A stretch of DNA of 64,000 bases from Mariniflexile sp044335535 (GTDB lineage Bacteria; Bacteroidota; Bacteroidia; Flavobacteriales; Flavobacteriaceae), in the NCBI RefSeq assembly GCF_044335535.1, contig NZ_JBIQVZ010000009.1, forward strand, positions 1 to 64,000. The letters run 5' to 3'. Under the pieces are notes generated by a model. That model was not told the origin of the DNA and did no database searches. It saw only the letters and a program-made list of their open reading frames with translations. Of the stretch, positions 8,869 through 17,203 are shown piece after piece; the first letter of the stretch is position 1; each line of letters opens with the position of its first letter. The position numbers and the translations under genes are program-made.

Positions 8869-10392
8869 CTATTTCTTACGCAACTCAAAAAGGTCTTTTC
8901 TTCTATCCCGTAAGTTTCTAACGCTACCAAATTGGTTCAGTTCGCGAAGCATATCAATATCCACATCGGCAATTAAAATCATTTCGGTATTGGTGGTTGC
9001 TTCGGCTTTGATACCGTTTGCAGGAAAAGCAAAATCGCAGGGCGTGAATACCATAGATTGTGCAAATTGAATATCCATATTATGCACTTTAGGTAAATTA
9101 CCAACGCTACCAGCTATAGCCACATAGCATTCGTTTTCAATAGCACGGGCTTGAGCGCAATGGCGAACTCTGGAATAGCCATTTTGGGTATCGGTTAAAA
9201 ACGGTATAAACAAAATGTCCATGCCTTCATCGGCTAAAATACGGCTTAACTCAGGAAATTCGGAGTCATAACAAATAAGAATGCCTATTTTACCACAGTC
9301 GGTATCGTAAGTTCTTAATTCACTACCGCCTTGCATGCCCCAAACTTTGGACTCATCTGGGGTTATGTGCAGTTTTTCATAACGTTCGGTACTTCCATCC
9401 CTTTTACACAGGTAGCCTACATTGTATAGCAAGTCACCTCGTAACTCGGGCATACTGCCTGTAATGATATTGATATTGTATGAAATAGCTAGTTCCGAAA
9501 ATTTTTGAACAATAACGGGTGTGAATGCTGCTAACTCTCTAATGGCTTGGCTTTCGGGCATGTGGTTATGGTCGGCCATTAAAGGGGCATTAAAAAACTC
9601 TGGGAACAGCGCAAAATCAGACCGATATGCCGACACCGCATCAACAAAATATTCGGCTTGCTGCATGAGGTCTTCCATGCTTTTATACAAGCGCATTTGC
9701 CATTGTATTAAGCCAAGGCGCACTACCTTTTTCTTGGTTATAGCTTTAGTCGTTTTCTTTTCGTAATAAATATTGTCCCATTCCAAAAGTACAGCAAACT
9801 CGTTGGAAGCTTTGTCGCCTTCTAAATAGCCTTTTAGTATTTTTGAAGGGTGAAAATCGTTGGATATTTGAAAGTTTAGTACAGGGTCGTGAATTTCCTT
9901 TCTTCTTACCCTCTCTATATATTCTTTCGGGCTCATTTGTTCGGCGTACTTGTGGTAGTTGGGAATCCTACCCCCAAAAGCAATGCCTCGTAAGTTTAGT
10001 TTTTCGGTAAGTTCTTTACGGTAGTCATACAAGCGTCTGCCCAAGCGCAAACCGCGATATTCCGATTTTATAAACACATCAATGCCATATAGTACGTCGC
10101 CTTCACTATTATGGGTATCAAAGGTGAAGTTACCGGTTATTTGTTCGTATGTATGGTGATCATCAAATTTATCATAATCCAAAATAATAGATAGCGCACA
10201 TCCAACAAGTTGATTGTTTACTTTGATGACCACTTGTCCTTCCGGAAATTTTTCAATTAAAGATTTTATGTGATATTTTCTCCAATACGACCCAGGCATA
10301 TTGGCGTAAGCCTCAATCATGACTTCCTTTAGCTCTTGATAGTCTTCTAAAGTTAAATACTGTAATTCTATATTTTCAATATTTTGCATCAT
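8869..10392 (-). CDS. GNAT acetyltransferase fused to a nitrilase-family amidohydrolase
   Basis: A 507-residue two-domain protein. Residues about 1-200 are a GNAT acetyltransferase-like domain (LYGIDVFIKSEYRGLRLGRRLYDYRKEL holds the acetyl-CoA binding turn). Residues about 222-490 are a carbon-nitrogen hydrolase with the expected Glu-Lys-Cys triad in LFPEFFNAP, YEKLHITPDE and ILICYDSEFPE. This fusion is a known architecture, but its substrate is not established to my knowledge. Two ATG codons stand in tandem at the start and either could be used. It heads the minus-strand run that continues into the PD40 and PhzF-like genes. Confidence 0.9.
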   Translation of the reverse strand: MMQNIENIELQYLTLEDYQELKEVMIEAYANMPGSYWRKYHIKSLIEKFPEGQVVIKVNNQLVGCALSIILDYDKFDDHHTYEQITGNFTFDTHNSEGDVLYGIDVFIKSEYRGLRLGRRLYDYRKELTEKLNLRGIAFGGRIPNYHKYAEQMSPKEYIERVRRKEIHDPVLNFQISNDFHPSKILKGYLEGDKASNEFAVLLEWDNIYYEKKTTKAITKKKVVRLGLIQWQMRLYKSMEDLMQQAEYFVDAVSAYRSDFALFPEFFNAPLMADHNHMPESQAIRELAAFTPVIVQKFSELAISYNINIITGSMPELRGDLLYNVGYLCKRDGSTERYEKLHITPDESKVWGMQGGSELRTYDTDCGKIGILICYDSEFPELSRILADEGMDILFIPFLTDTQNGYSRVRHCAQARAIENECYVAIAGSVGNLPKVHNMDIQFAQSMVFTPCDFAFPANGIKAEATTNTEMILIADVDIDMLRELNQFGSVRNLRDRRKDLFELRKK

Positions 10393-10562
10393 AATTATTT
10401 AAAAAGCTTTGTGGTTTATGGCGTATAAGTAACAACCATTGAATAATGTCGTGTTTTAAAATTAGGCAAAGTGACGCAACAGATTGATTTTAAACTACTA
10501 TTTACAATATGTTTCCTTTTTACTTTACAACGTTTAAACTTTCAACTTACTTATGTATTAAA

Positions 10563-11561
10563 TTATTGTTTTTTCATAAACTGCCTTAAAGCGACCCACT
10601 GTTTTAGCATGTCTCGGGCATCTTGAGCAGGATATCCTAAAACGGTTTTTCCAGCAGCAACATCCCCAACAACCCCAGAACCTGCGCCAACGGTAGCTCC
10701 AGAATGAATAGTGGTATGGTCTTTAATAGAAGCACTACCGCCAATGATAACACCATCGCCCAAGGTCACGGAACCTGCAAGTCCACTATGGCCTGCCATA
10801 ATGCAAGAGCGTCCCATAATACTGTTGTGGGCTATTTGCACTAAATTATCAATTTTACAGCCATCGCCAATAATGGTGGAGCTAAACTTGGCGCGATCTA
10901 CACATGAATTGGCGCCAATTTCCACATAATGCCCAATGATAACATTACCTATTTGAGGTATTTTAACGAGGCCTCGTCCATCCTCACTAGGTCTGTATCC
11001 AAAACCATCGGCACCAATACTTACATTGGTATGGAAAATACAATGGCTACCAATAATACAGCGCTCGCGAATAACGGTTCCAGACCAAACAACCGTATGG
11101 TCTCCTATAATGGTTTCATCAAACACGCACACATTAGGATATAAAACAACGCCATTGCCTAATTCTACATCTTTACCAACATAACAGTTTGCACCAATTT
11201 TACAACCCTCCCCAATTTTTGCCGAGTCGTGTATGACCGCTGTAGGGTGGATATCCACAGCGAATTCTGGTGGTGAAGGGTTGAAGAGCTCTAATATTTT
11301 AGCCATGGCTAAATCGGCATTTTTCACTTTTATTAAGGCTCTATTATCCCCTGGTTCTAATTTTAAATTATCGTTTATTACAGCAGCACAAGCTTTAGAG
11401 TCTGCCCAATATTTTATATATTTTGTACTTCCTATAAAGGAGATATGATTGCTTTTTGCGTTTTGTAATTGTTCCGGACCTTCAATGGTTTGTGTGGTGT
11501 TTCCAATTAACTCGCCGTTTAAAAAGCTGTTAATTTCCTCAATGGAGTACGATTTCTTCAA
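10563..11561 (-). CDS. lpxD: LpxD-type UDP-3-O-acylglucosamine N-acyltransferase
   Basis: A 332-residue acyltransferase of the left-handed beta-helix type. LpxD adds the N-linked hydroxy-acyl chain in lipid A synthesis. The N-terminal uridine-binding domain spans about residues 1-100. Hexapeptide repeats follow from about residue 105 to 310 (IGEGCKIGANCYVGKDVELGNG). The catalytic His is expected in LVQIAHNSIMG. The C-terminal helix (QWVALRQFMKKQ) is also typical. No lpxA, lpxC or fabZ is adjacent. Many Flavobacteriaceae carry a second lpxD outside the lpx cluster, so this may be a paralogue. Confidence 0.88.
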   Translation of the reverse strand: MKKSYSIEEINSFLNGELIGNTTQTIEGPEQLQNAKSNHISFIGSTKYIKYWADSKACAAVINDNLKLEPGDNRALIKVKNADLAMAKILELFNPSPPEFAVDIHPTAVIHDSAKIGEGCKIGANCYVGKDVELGNGVVLYPNVCVFDETIIGDHTVVWSGTVIRERCIIGSHCIFHTNVSIGADGFGYRPSEDGRGLVKIPQIGNVIIGHYVEIGANSCVDRAKFSSTIIGDGCKIDNLVQIAHNSIMGRSCIMAGHSGLAGSVTLGDGVIIGGSASIKDHTTIHSGATVGAGSGVVGDVAAGKTVLGYPAQDARDMLKQWVALRQFMKKQ

Positions 11562-11626
11562 AGTTTAAGTTGGATTTTTAGGTTAATACGAAGTATTGGT
11601 AAATTTAATGAAAAAATTGAGATAAT

Positions 11627-11787
11627 GAAGTGGTTTAAACTTTTTCTAATTGGCTAAAAAATCGCCCTATTTTGCCCACTCTACATCTTTTTTTCTTTCC
11701 GTAGAGATACTATGCAACTCAAAAAAGGCTTCGATTGGACAAAAAATGACTGATTTTCGCTTCAATCGAAAAAGTTTAAACCACTTC
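11627..11787. repeat. Long palindromic repeat, copy A
   Basis: A 161-base element bounded by perfect 20-base inverted repeats, GAAGTGGTTTAAACTTTTTC on the left and its reverse complement on the right. Inside are motifs shared with copy D: GGCTAAAAAAT plus CCCTATTTTG on the left, TTCTTTCCGTAG in the middle, and ACTCAAAAAAGGCTTC and GATTTTCGCTT on the right. It lies in the gap between the LETM1-related gene (stop at 11797) and lpxD. No open reading frame or transposase is inside. Confidence 0.8.
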
Positions 11788-11796
11788 TATAAATTA

Positions 11797-12969
11797 TTAT
11801 TCCTCAATTCTGTTTTCATCAAAGGCAGAAGGTAACAGTTTGGGGATGAATTTAACAACCAAAGGCAATAAAAGTGCACCACCAGGCAACAAAAAGATGG
11901 CAAGACTAGGGATGGATTTAAAAATGTCTAATAGTTGTTCCTGTACTTTTTTCTGCTCAAGAGGGGTTAAATCGCGTTGGGTAGATTGTGTAAGTAGCAC
12001 CATAAGTTCTTTGCTGTCTTTTAATTCTTGATACAGGCGTTTACTATTTCTTGTAATTAATTTTTTTACCATTTTACTGGAGTTGTTGTAGAAACTCTGT
12101 GCCATATTATTGGAACTTAACAAGGCAATTTGGTCTCTATGTACATGGTAAAAGGTATTTACCGTTTTCATGGATTGCTTTATGTGTTGCGTATCAACCT
12201 GTAAATCGGTACTTAATTGAAGTAAAAACAGTTGTTCTTTCTGGTCAATGGTTTTGTCGCTCCAAGTAGCCATACACTCCAAATCTAAGATATAATATTT
12301 TTCAAGATTGGTTTTTATGTTTTTTATGGCTTCAGGATATGTTATAGGTGTGTTGTTATGATAGCGTAAAGACGATTCGAACAATTTAATTAAACTGTTG
12401 TCATATTTATTTTTTGATGCTTTTGATTTTAAAGCCCCTAAAGAAATGGCTTCAATAGAAGACTCTAGGTTTTTAATATATTCAATAGATATGGATTCAC
12501 TTTTTAAAAACGTTTCATACGCTAATATATCAACATATATAAGTGCATTAATAATAAAGTAATTAAAGTTTTTGGTAATGAAGTTATCATCAATCTGAAT
12601 ACGCTTATGTATTATTTTTTCTAATTGCTCATTAGATTTTTTTTCACCAAGAAACCCTAAAAAGAACGAGGTTTTAAGTTCGTTTATCTCCGTGTAAAAA
12701 TTAATGACACTTTCTATAAAAGGTATTTCAGAACCAGAATTTTTGTGGGTATAAATTAAAGCTAAGCACAAATTGGTTTTAGAAAGTTCTTCGTCTGTGA
12801 GATCTTTTTTTGAAATAACGTTGCAAACAACATCAAAATTACTTCCATAAATAAAACCACAATCTCTTAAAGCGTAATAAAAGGTTTCACTTTCAACATT
12901 CAAAAAAGAATTGTTTTTAGCTACTTCTTTAAGCAATTTTTTTATCCAGCCTTTAGCTGATGGATTCAT
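11797..12969 (-). CDS. LETM1-related protein
   Basis: A 390-residue, largely helical protein with no signal peptide. The C-terminal 100 residues carry a LETM1-like segment (LTPLEQKKVQEQLLDIFKSI, then a hydrophobic stretch with SLAIFLLPGGALLLPLVVKF). Homologues in Flavobacteriaceae are annotated as LETM1-related biofilm-associated proteins, but the activity is not known. The hydrophobic C-terminal stretch could be one membrane segment. A palindromic repeat starts ten bases after the stop codon. Confidence 0.75.
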   Translation of the reverse strand: MNPSAKGWIKKLLKEVAKNNSFLNVESETFYYALRDCGFIYGSNFDVVCNVISKKDLTDEELSKTNLCLALIYTHKNSGSEIPFIESVINFYTEINELKTSFFLGFLGEKKSNEQLEKIIHKRIQIDDNFITKNFNYFIINALIYVDILAYETFLKSESISIEYIKNLESSIEAISLGALKSKASKNKYDNSLIKLFESSLRYHNNTPITYPEAIKNIKTNLEKYYILDLECMATWSDKTIDQKEQLFLLQLSTDLQVDTQHIKQSMKTVNTFYHVHRDQIALLSSNNMAQSFYNNSSKMVKKLITRNSKRLYQELKDSKELMVLLTQSTQRDLTPLEQKKVQEQLLDIFKSIPSLAIFLLPGGALLLPLVVKFIPKLLPSAFDENRIEE

Positions 12970-13118
12970 AGCTCAATGATTTATTGATGCAAAAGTAATG
13001 CTTTAAGCATATTATTAGCAAATATTTTCGTTAACAAAATTTTAACAGAATAGATCTTTAAGTTTTCCGTGGCTATGTGTATGGGTTAAATAAATAGCAT
13101 ATAACAATAAATTAACCG

Positions 13119-13126
13119 TACCTTTG
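13119..13126 (+). promoter_or_regulatory. Candidate -7 box (TACCTTTG) for the DEAD-box helicase gene
   Basis: TACCTTTG fits the Bacteroidota -7 consensus TAnnTTTG. It lies about 83 bases before the helicase start, which would give a 5' untranslated leader of about 75 bases. I do not see a clear TTTG at the usual -33 spacing, so confidence is limited. Confidence 0.4.
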
Positions 13127-13208
13127 CCGCTTAATAAAAAAAGAGGTGATGTTTAGTTCATAGATTGTCATCTTAAAATGTCCAATTTAGGGCTACTAAA
13201 CAAATTAT

Positions 13209-14498
13209 ATGCAATTTAACTCATTAGGCTTATCCCAAGCCTTGCTAAAAGCTATTAGCAAAAAAGGATACACAACCCCAAGTCCCATTCAACAAAAAGC
13301 CATTCCACCTATTTTACAAGGTAAAGATGTATTGGCAAGTGCACAAACGGGTACGGGTAAAACAGCAGGTTTTACATTACCGCTTTTACACATTTTATCA
13401 GAAAATCCAAAAGAAAAATACAGACCCATTCGTGCATTGATTTTAACGCCAACGCGCGAATTGGCAGCACAAGTATATGCAAACGTCAAAGAATACAGTG
13501 AGTTTTTAGAACTGCGAAGTGCTGTTATTTTTGGAGGCGTCAATCAAAATCCACAAGTAACAACGATGCGTCAAGGTATTGATGTGTTGGTGGCAACACC
13601 AGGACGATTATTGGATTTAATAAATCAGAACCATATATCTTTAAAACGTGTTGAGATTTTGGTTTTGGATGAAGCTGATCGCATGCTCGATATGGGGTTT
13701 TTACGCGATATAGAACGCATTATTAAACTCATGCCTGAGAAACGCCAAAACTTAATGTTTTCGGCAACCTTTTCGTCCGATATTAAAAAACTGGCACATG
13801 GTATTTTAAACAATCCCATACAGGTAGAAGCAACACCCGAAAACACGACGGTTGATGCCATTTCACAAAAAGTATATCGCGTAGCTAAAGGTTTAAAAAC
13901 CGATTTGATTATTAAATTAATCTCAGATGGCAATTGGAAACAAGTGTTGGTTTTTACACGAACCAAACATGGCGCCAATAAGCTATGTGAAAAAATGGCA
14001 AAAGCAGGTATAAAAGCTGCCGCTATACATGGTAATAAAAGTCAGGGCGCACGTACCAAAGCACTGGGTGGTTTTAAAAGCGGAAGTGTGAGTGTTTTGG
14101 TAGCGACCGATATTGCGGCCCGTGGTTTGGATATTCCATTATTGCCACACGTTATTAATTTTGAATTACCTAATATTTCTGAAGATTATGTACACAGAAT
14201 TGGAAGAACGGGTAGAGCAGGAGCTAGTGGTGAAGCGCTTTCGTTAGTGAGCGCCGATGAAACTACCTTTTTACGTGATATTGAAAAGTTGGTTGGAATT
14301 AAGATTCCTGTTGAAATAGTGGCAGGTTTTGAACCTGACCCGAATGCTTCTACCGAACCCGAAAAACGCCAACAACGTGGTGGTGGAAACCGAAGTAGAA
14401 ACAATGAGAGGTCTGCTAATTCGAATACTCAAAAAAACGATAGTAGCCGACGCCCTAAACGTAATAACGACAGACGTAGAAACGACAGACGAAATTAA
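13209..14498 (+). CDS. DEAD-box ATP-dependent RNA helicase, RhlE-like
   Basis: A 429-residue helicase with all main motifs: Q motif region (GYTTPSPIQQKAIP), motif I AQTGTGKT, Ia PTRELAAQ, II DEAD in LVLDEADRMLDMGF, III SAT, IV VLVFTRTKHGA, V ATDIAARGLDIP and VI HRIGRTGRAG. The C-terminal 50 residues are a basic, disordered tail rich in Arg, Asn and Gly, usual in RhlE/CsdA-type enzymes that unwind structured RNA. The likely long leader suggests cold-type or autogenous control, which is inference. The next small gene starts six bases after the stop. Confidence 0.95.
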   Translation: MQFNSLGLSQALLKAISKKGYTTPSPIQQKAIPPILQGKDVLASAQTGTGKTAGFTLPLLHILSENPKEKYRPIRALILTPTRELAAQVYANVKEYSEFLELRSAVIFGGVNQNPQVTTMRQGIDVLVATPGRLLDLINQNHISLKRVEILVLDEADRMLDMGFLRDIERIIKLMPEKRQNLMFSATFSSDIKKLAHGILNNPIQVEATPENTTVDAISQKVYRVAKGLKTDLIIKLISDGNWKQVLVFTRTKHGANKLCEKMAKAGIKAAAIHGNKSQGARTKALGGFKSGSVSVLVATDIAARGLDIPLLPHVINFELPNISEDYVHRIGRTGRAGASGEALSLVSADETTFLRDIEKLVGIKIPVEIVAGFEPDPNASTEPEKRQQRGGGNRSRNNERSANSNTQKNDSSRRPKRNNDRRRNDRRN

Positions 14499-14503
14499 AG
14501 GTA

Positions 14504-14728
14504 ATGACAGCAAGTTTAAAAGCTAAAATCATTAAAGTTTGTAATGAAAAAATAACCGCTAAAGGCGAACAAGTTGGCGTGTCCTTTTATGCGTTTTTTG
14601 AGAATAAAAACAGCAATCCAGACTTGTTAATGGAAGCTGCCACTTGGTGGATTAAAGAACACCAGTTAGACCATTTTGAAAAGGCCGTAAAAATTAGAGA
14701 CTTAGTAAATGGAATTACAACCAAATAA
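14504..14728 (+). CDS. Small conserved protein of unknown function
   Basis: A 74-residue soluble protein (KAKIIKVCNEKITAKGEQVG, then WWIKEHQLDHFEKAVKIRDL) with no membrane segment or metal motif. It recalls a small flavobacterial family of unknown function (DUF6500, from memory and unverified). It begins six bases after the helicase stop and its last 20 bases overlap the next gene in another frame. This suggests one transcript and translational coupling with both neighbours. Confidence 0.7.
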   Translation: MTASLKAKIIKVCNEKITAKGEQVGVSFYAFFENKNSNPDLLMEAATWWIKEHQLDHFEKAVKIRDLVNGITTK

Positions 14729-14951
14729 CCCATTACACGGCATAAAGTTAGAACAAATTATTAATGATTTGGTGGCACATTATGGTTGGGAATATATGGG
14801 GCACACTGTTAAAATCAATTGTTTTACAAGCAACCCTACGGTTAAGTCGAGCTTAAAGTTTTTAAGACGAACACCTTGGGCAAGAGCTAAAGTGGAAGCG
14901 ATGTATTTAAATATGCTGAAACAGAATGAAAACAAAAAAGGTTCAAGTTAA
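14709..14951 (+). CDS. VF530-family (DUF2132) small DNA-binding protein
   Basis: An 80-residue protein with the VF530 pattern: NNPLHGIKLEQIINDLVAHYG near the start, CFTSNPTVKSSLKFLRRTPWAR in the middle and a helix to the end. The family fold resembles SAP-like DNA-binding proteins, but its role is not established. It overlaps the preceding gene by 20 bases and its final codons lie inside the terminator hairpin. Confidence 0.88.
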   Translation: MELQPNNPLHGIKLEQIINDLVAHYGWEYMGHTVKINCFTSNPTVKSSLKFLRRTPWARAKVEAMYLNMLKQNENKKGSS

Positions 14952-14969
14952 TAGCTTGAACCTTTTTAT
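14934..14969. terminator. Bidirectional rho-independent terminator
   Basis: AAAAAAGGTTCAAG pairs with CTTGAACCTTTTT across a 7-base loop. The A run on one side and T run on the other allow termination from both strands. It closes the plus-strand helicase run and overlaps the last codons of the VF530 gene. Confidence 0.85.
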
Positions 14970-15114
14970 ATGTTTGATAAATAACTAATTAAGCTTTACT
15001 TTATTTCCTTTCTCTTTCTTAAATTTATAAAAACAAATCTAAAGGAACCTGTCGAAGCATATTTTAATATGAATTTGAGCTAATTGCTTATTTCGAAATC
15101 AGGTTAAAATACGT

Positions 15115-15567
15115 TTAGCTCAATTGTTTTAGCCCTTCATACACAACTATACCAACCGCATTGGCTAAATTTAAACTTCTTACATGACTGCTGTATAAGG
15201 GTATTTTATAAAGACTTTCAGAATGTTTTTCGATAATTGATTTTGGCAGTCCTACCGATTCTTTTCCAAAAATTAAGAACATATTATCTTCAAAAGGGAT
15301 GTCCCAGTGATTTTTATGACCATGGCTAGAAAGAAATACCATGTTTTGGTCTTTGTTGATGTTGAAAAAATCATCAACACTATCGTAATAAATGATGGTG
15401 ACATGTTTCCAATAATCCAAACCGGCACGTTTTAACTTAGTATCGTCAATTTGAAACCCAAAAGGTTTTACAAGATGTAAACAAGATCCAGAAGCCAAGG
15501 CCAACCTACCAATATTGCCTGTATTGTTGGGTATTTCGGGTTCGATTAAAACAATATTTAAGGGCAT
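15115..15567 (-). CDS. trmL: tRNA (cytidine/uridine-34-2'-O)-methyltransferase TrmL
   Basis: A 150-residue SPOUT methyltransferase. Family motifs are plain: LIEPEIPNNTGNIGRLALA at the start, FLIFGKESVGLP near residue 95, and the knotted C-terminus IPLYSSHVRSLNLANAVGIV. TrmL methylates the wobble ribose of certain leucine tRNAs using S-adenosylmethionine. Its start codon overlaps the trpA stop region by one base, so it is the last gene of the trp transcript here. Confidence 0.93.
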   Translation of the reverse strand: MPLNIVLIEPEIPNNTGNIGRLALASGSCLHLVKPFGFQIDDTKLKRAGLDYWKHVTIIYYDSVDDFFNINKDQNMVFLSSHGHKNHWDIPFEDNMFLIFGKESVGLPKSIIEKHSESLYKIPLYSSHVRSLNLANAVGIVVYEGLKQLS

Positions 15568-16331
15568 TAGTTCTTAATGTCTTTTACAAATTTATTAATA
15601 TCGCTAATGGAATTGTTGGTTAAAAACTTTATAAATGCACTGCCAATAATAGCGCCTTTGGCATGTTCTGTGGCTTGTGTAAATGTTTTATTGTCAGAAA
15701 TACCAAACCCAATAATTTGAGGGTTTTTAAGATTCATATCAGCAATACGTTTAAAATAAGTAGTGTTTTCGTCGCCAAAACCAGATTGTGAGCCTGTAAC
15801 GCTGGCACTACTTACCATATAAATGAACCCATTAGAAATAGAGTCAATAAAATGGATACGTTCCATACTTGTTTGTGGTGTTATTAAAAACACATTAATT
15901 AACCCGTATTTTTCAAATGTCGCTTTGTATTGCTCGTTGTAAACATCTACTGGTAAATCGGGAATAATTAAACCATCGATACCTATTTCTTGGCATTTTT
16001 TACAGAATGCCTCTATACCATATTGAAGCATCGGATTAAAATATCCCATAATGACTAATGGAATGGATACCGACTTTCTAATATCTTTTATTTGATTGAA
16101 AAGTACTTCCGTGGTCATGCCATTCTTTAATGCTTGCGTTGAACTCGCTTGAATGGTGGGGCCATCAGCTAATGGGTCGCTAAAAGGCAACCCGATTTCA
16201 ATCATATCAACACCACTTTTTTCTAGGTTTTGAATGATGGTTGCGGTATCATTTAAAGAAGGAAAACCTGCTGTAAAGTATATGGAAAGTAACTTTTTGC
16301 TTTCTTGTAATTTTTGATTTATTCTATTCAT
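15567..16331 (-). CDS. trpA: Tryptophan synthase alpha chain
   Basis: A 254-residue TIM barrel that cleaves indole-3-glycerol phosphate to indole, which passes to the beta chain. The catalytic Glu is in GVDMIEIGLPFSDPLADGP and the catalytic Asp in GLIIPDLPVD. The phosphate-binding turns appear in SSASVTGSQ and GFGISDN. In most genomes trpA follows trpB directly. Here about 870 bases of relic sequence separate them, with an ATTCCCTC-type hairpin just before the start. Confidence 0.95.
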   Translation of the reverse strand: MNRINQKLQESKKLLSIYFTAGFPSLNDTATIIQNLEKSGVDMIEIGLPFSDPLADGPTIQASSTQALKNGMTTEVLFNQIKDIRKSVSIPLVIMGYFNPMLQYGIEAFCKKCQEIGIDGLIIPDLPVDVYNEQYKATFEKYGLINVFLITPQTSMERIHFIDSISNGFIYMVSSASVTGSQSGFGDENTTYFKRIADMNLKNPQIIGFGISDNKTFTQATEHAKGAIIGSAFIKFLTNNSISDINKFVKDIKN

Positions 16332-16349
16332 TGTAAGTGATTCTTTTTC

Positions 16350-16370
16350 ATTCCCTCGAATGAGGAAATC
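16350..16370. repeat. Short hairpin repeat (ATTCCCTC-type)
   Basis: ATTCCCTCGAATGAGGAAAT is an imperfect short palindrome, related to the perfect one at 17171-17190. It sits 19 bases before the trpA start on the minus strand. Similar short hairpins occur at 21674, 21772 and 23211. Confidence 0.5.
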
Positions 16371-16406
16371 TTATAATATTATTTCTAAATATAATTAATT
16401 GTATTT

Positions 16407-16505
16407 CTAAATGTATTCTGAAAGGTCTTTCCAATCTGGATTCAGGCTGTTTATTAAATTGATTTTCCATTCACGATTCCATTTTTTGTTACTAATCAGA
16501 CTGTT
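16407..16505 (-). pseudogene. Relic: C-terminus of a GIY-YIG endonuclease-like gene
   Basis: The minus strand reads KKWNREWKINLINSLNPDWKDL before a TAG stop at 16407. This matches the characteristic C-terminal end of small flavobacterial GIY-YIG proteins (WKxxLI...NPxWKDL). The matching N-terminal relic lies at about 17080-17153. The middle of the gene is missing and the gap holds a GxxExxY pseudogene. Recognition is by eye, from the family pattern. Confidence 0.55.
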
Positions 16506-16514
16506 TTTTTTACC

Positions 16515-16575
16515 GCAAAGTGCGCTAAGGTTTCCGCAAAGTGCCACAAAGTATGCCCTGAGCAAAACCGAAGGG
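16515..16575. repeat. CGCAAAG-type units and interspersed repeat flanking the GxxExxY gene
   Basis: CCGCAAAGTGCGCTAAGG and CCGCAAAGTGCCACAAAG are degenerate tandem units. They are followed at 16554-16575 by an inverted copy of the repeat found at 5998. Related CGCAAAG / GCGAACTTTGCG units lie on the far side of the gene at about 16979-17045. Such units often border GxxExxY genes in Bacteroidota. Confidence 0.5.
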
Positions 16576-16578
16576 AAC

Positions 16579-16955
16579 TTATAGGTTATTTATTACTCTT
16601 CTTATTCCGTTTTTCAACAATGCAACATTAAAGTTGATCAACAATCCAAGTTTGAAGCCACCAAGCTTCATATATGTTAGTGTTTGTGCCAAATGAACAT
16701 CATTTAATGCTTCTACACTTTTTATTTCAATAACCAGTTTATGCTCTACCAATATATCTATTCTGTAACCACAATCTAATTTGACTTCTTCAAAAACTAA
16801 AGGCATGGGCTTTTCCTTTTCGCAAACATCCCTGATTGAATGATTTTGTACATTAAACATTCTTTATAGGCGCTCTCAAGTAACCCAGGGCCTAATGCTT
16901 TATGAACTTCAATGGCCAAACCTATTAGCTTATTAGCTATTTCGTTTTCTGTCAT
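16579..16955 (-). pseudogene. GxxExxY-family protein, frameshifted
   Basis: The intact family protein is about 125 residues. The first part reads in one frame from the ATG at 16955 (TENEIANKLIGLAIEVHKAL, then GPGLLESAYKECL holding the GxxExxY motif). The rest (KEKPMPLVFEEVKLDCGYRI to the end RRVINNL) reads in another frame to the stop at 16579. The switch falls at the A4 run at 16817-16820 (minus strand). One extra A would restore AKKEKPMP, so a one-base loss is the simplest cause. The family's function is unknown. Flanking CGCAAAG units and its place inside the trp operon suggest late insertion. A sequencing error is the main alternative. Confidence 0.75.
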
Positions 16956-17079
16956 ACTACTTTTTTTAACGACTATGGTTTCGCAAAGAATTCAAAGTAA
17001 ACTTTTGCGAACTTTGCGATTTTTCTTTGTGTTCTTTGTGGTTAATATTTATTATTGATTAGTTGCCATTATTCTAATT

Positions 17080-17153
17080 GCCATTCTTTTTTACTGAATT
17101 GTTAATATAAAACTGTAAGGGTTCTTATTGGTTAATGTATACATAATAAACAT
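17080..17153 (-). pseudogene. Relic: N-terminus of a GIY-YIG endonuclease-like gene
   Basis: The minus strand from the ATG at 17153 reads MFIMYTLTNKN. After a one-base shift it continues TVLY and then a stop, matching the family start (YxLTNKNxTVLYIG). It is broken by the frameshift and stop, and the following GIY-YIG core is absent. Its C-terminal counterpart is at 16407-16505, on the other side of the GxxExxY gene. Confidence 0.5.
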
Positions 17154-17170
17154 TTATATTTTAATAAAGG

Positions 17171-17190
17171 ATTCCCTCCTTCGAGGGAAT
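17171..17190. repeat. Short hairpin repeat (ATTCCCTC ... GAGGGAAT)
   Basis: A perfect 8-base inverted repeat with a short loop, 14 bases after the trpB stop codon on the minus strand. It could act as a weak hairpin in the mRNA. There is no clear T run for termination. Confidence 0.55.
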
Positions 17191-17203
17191 GAGAAAAATA
17201 AAC

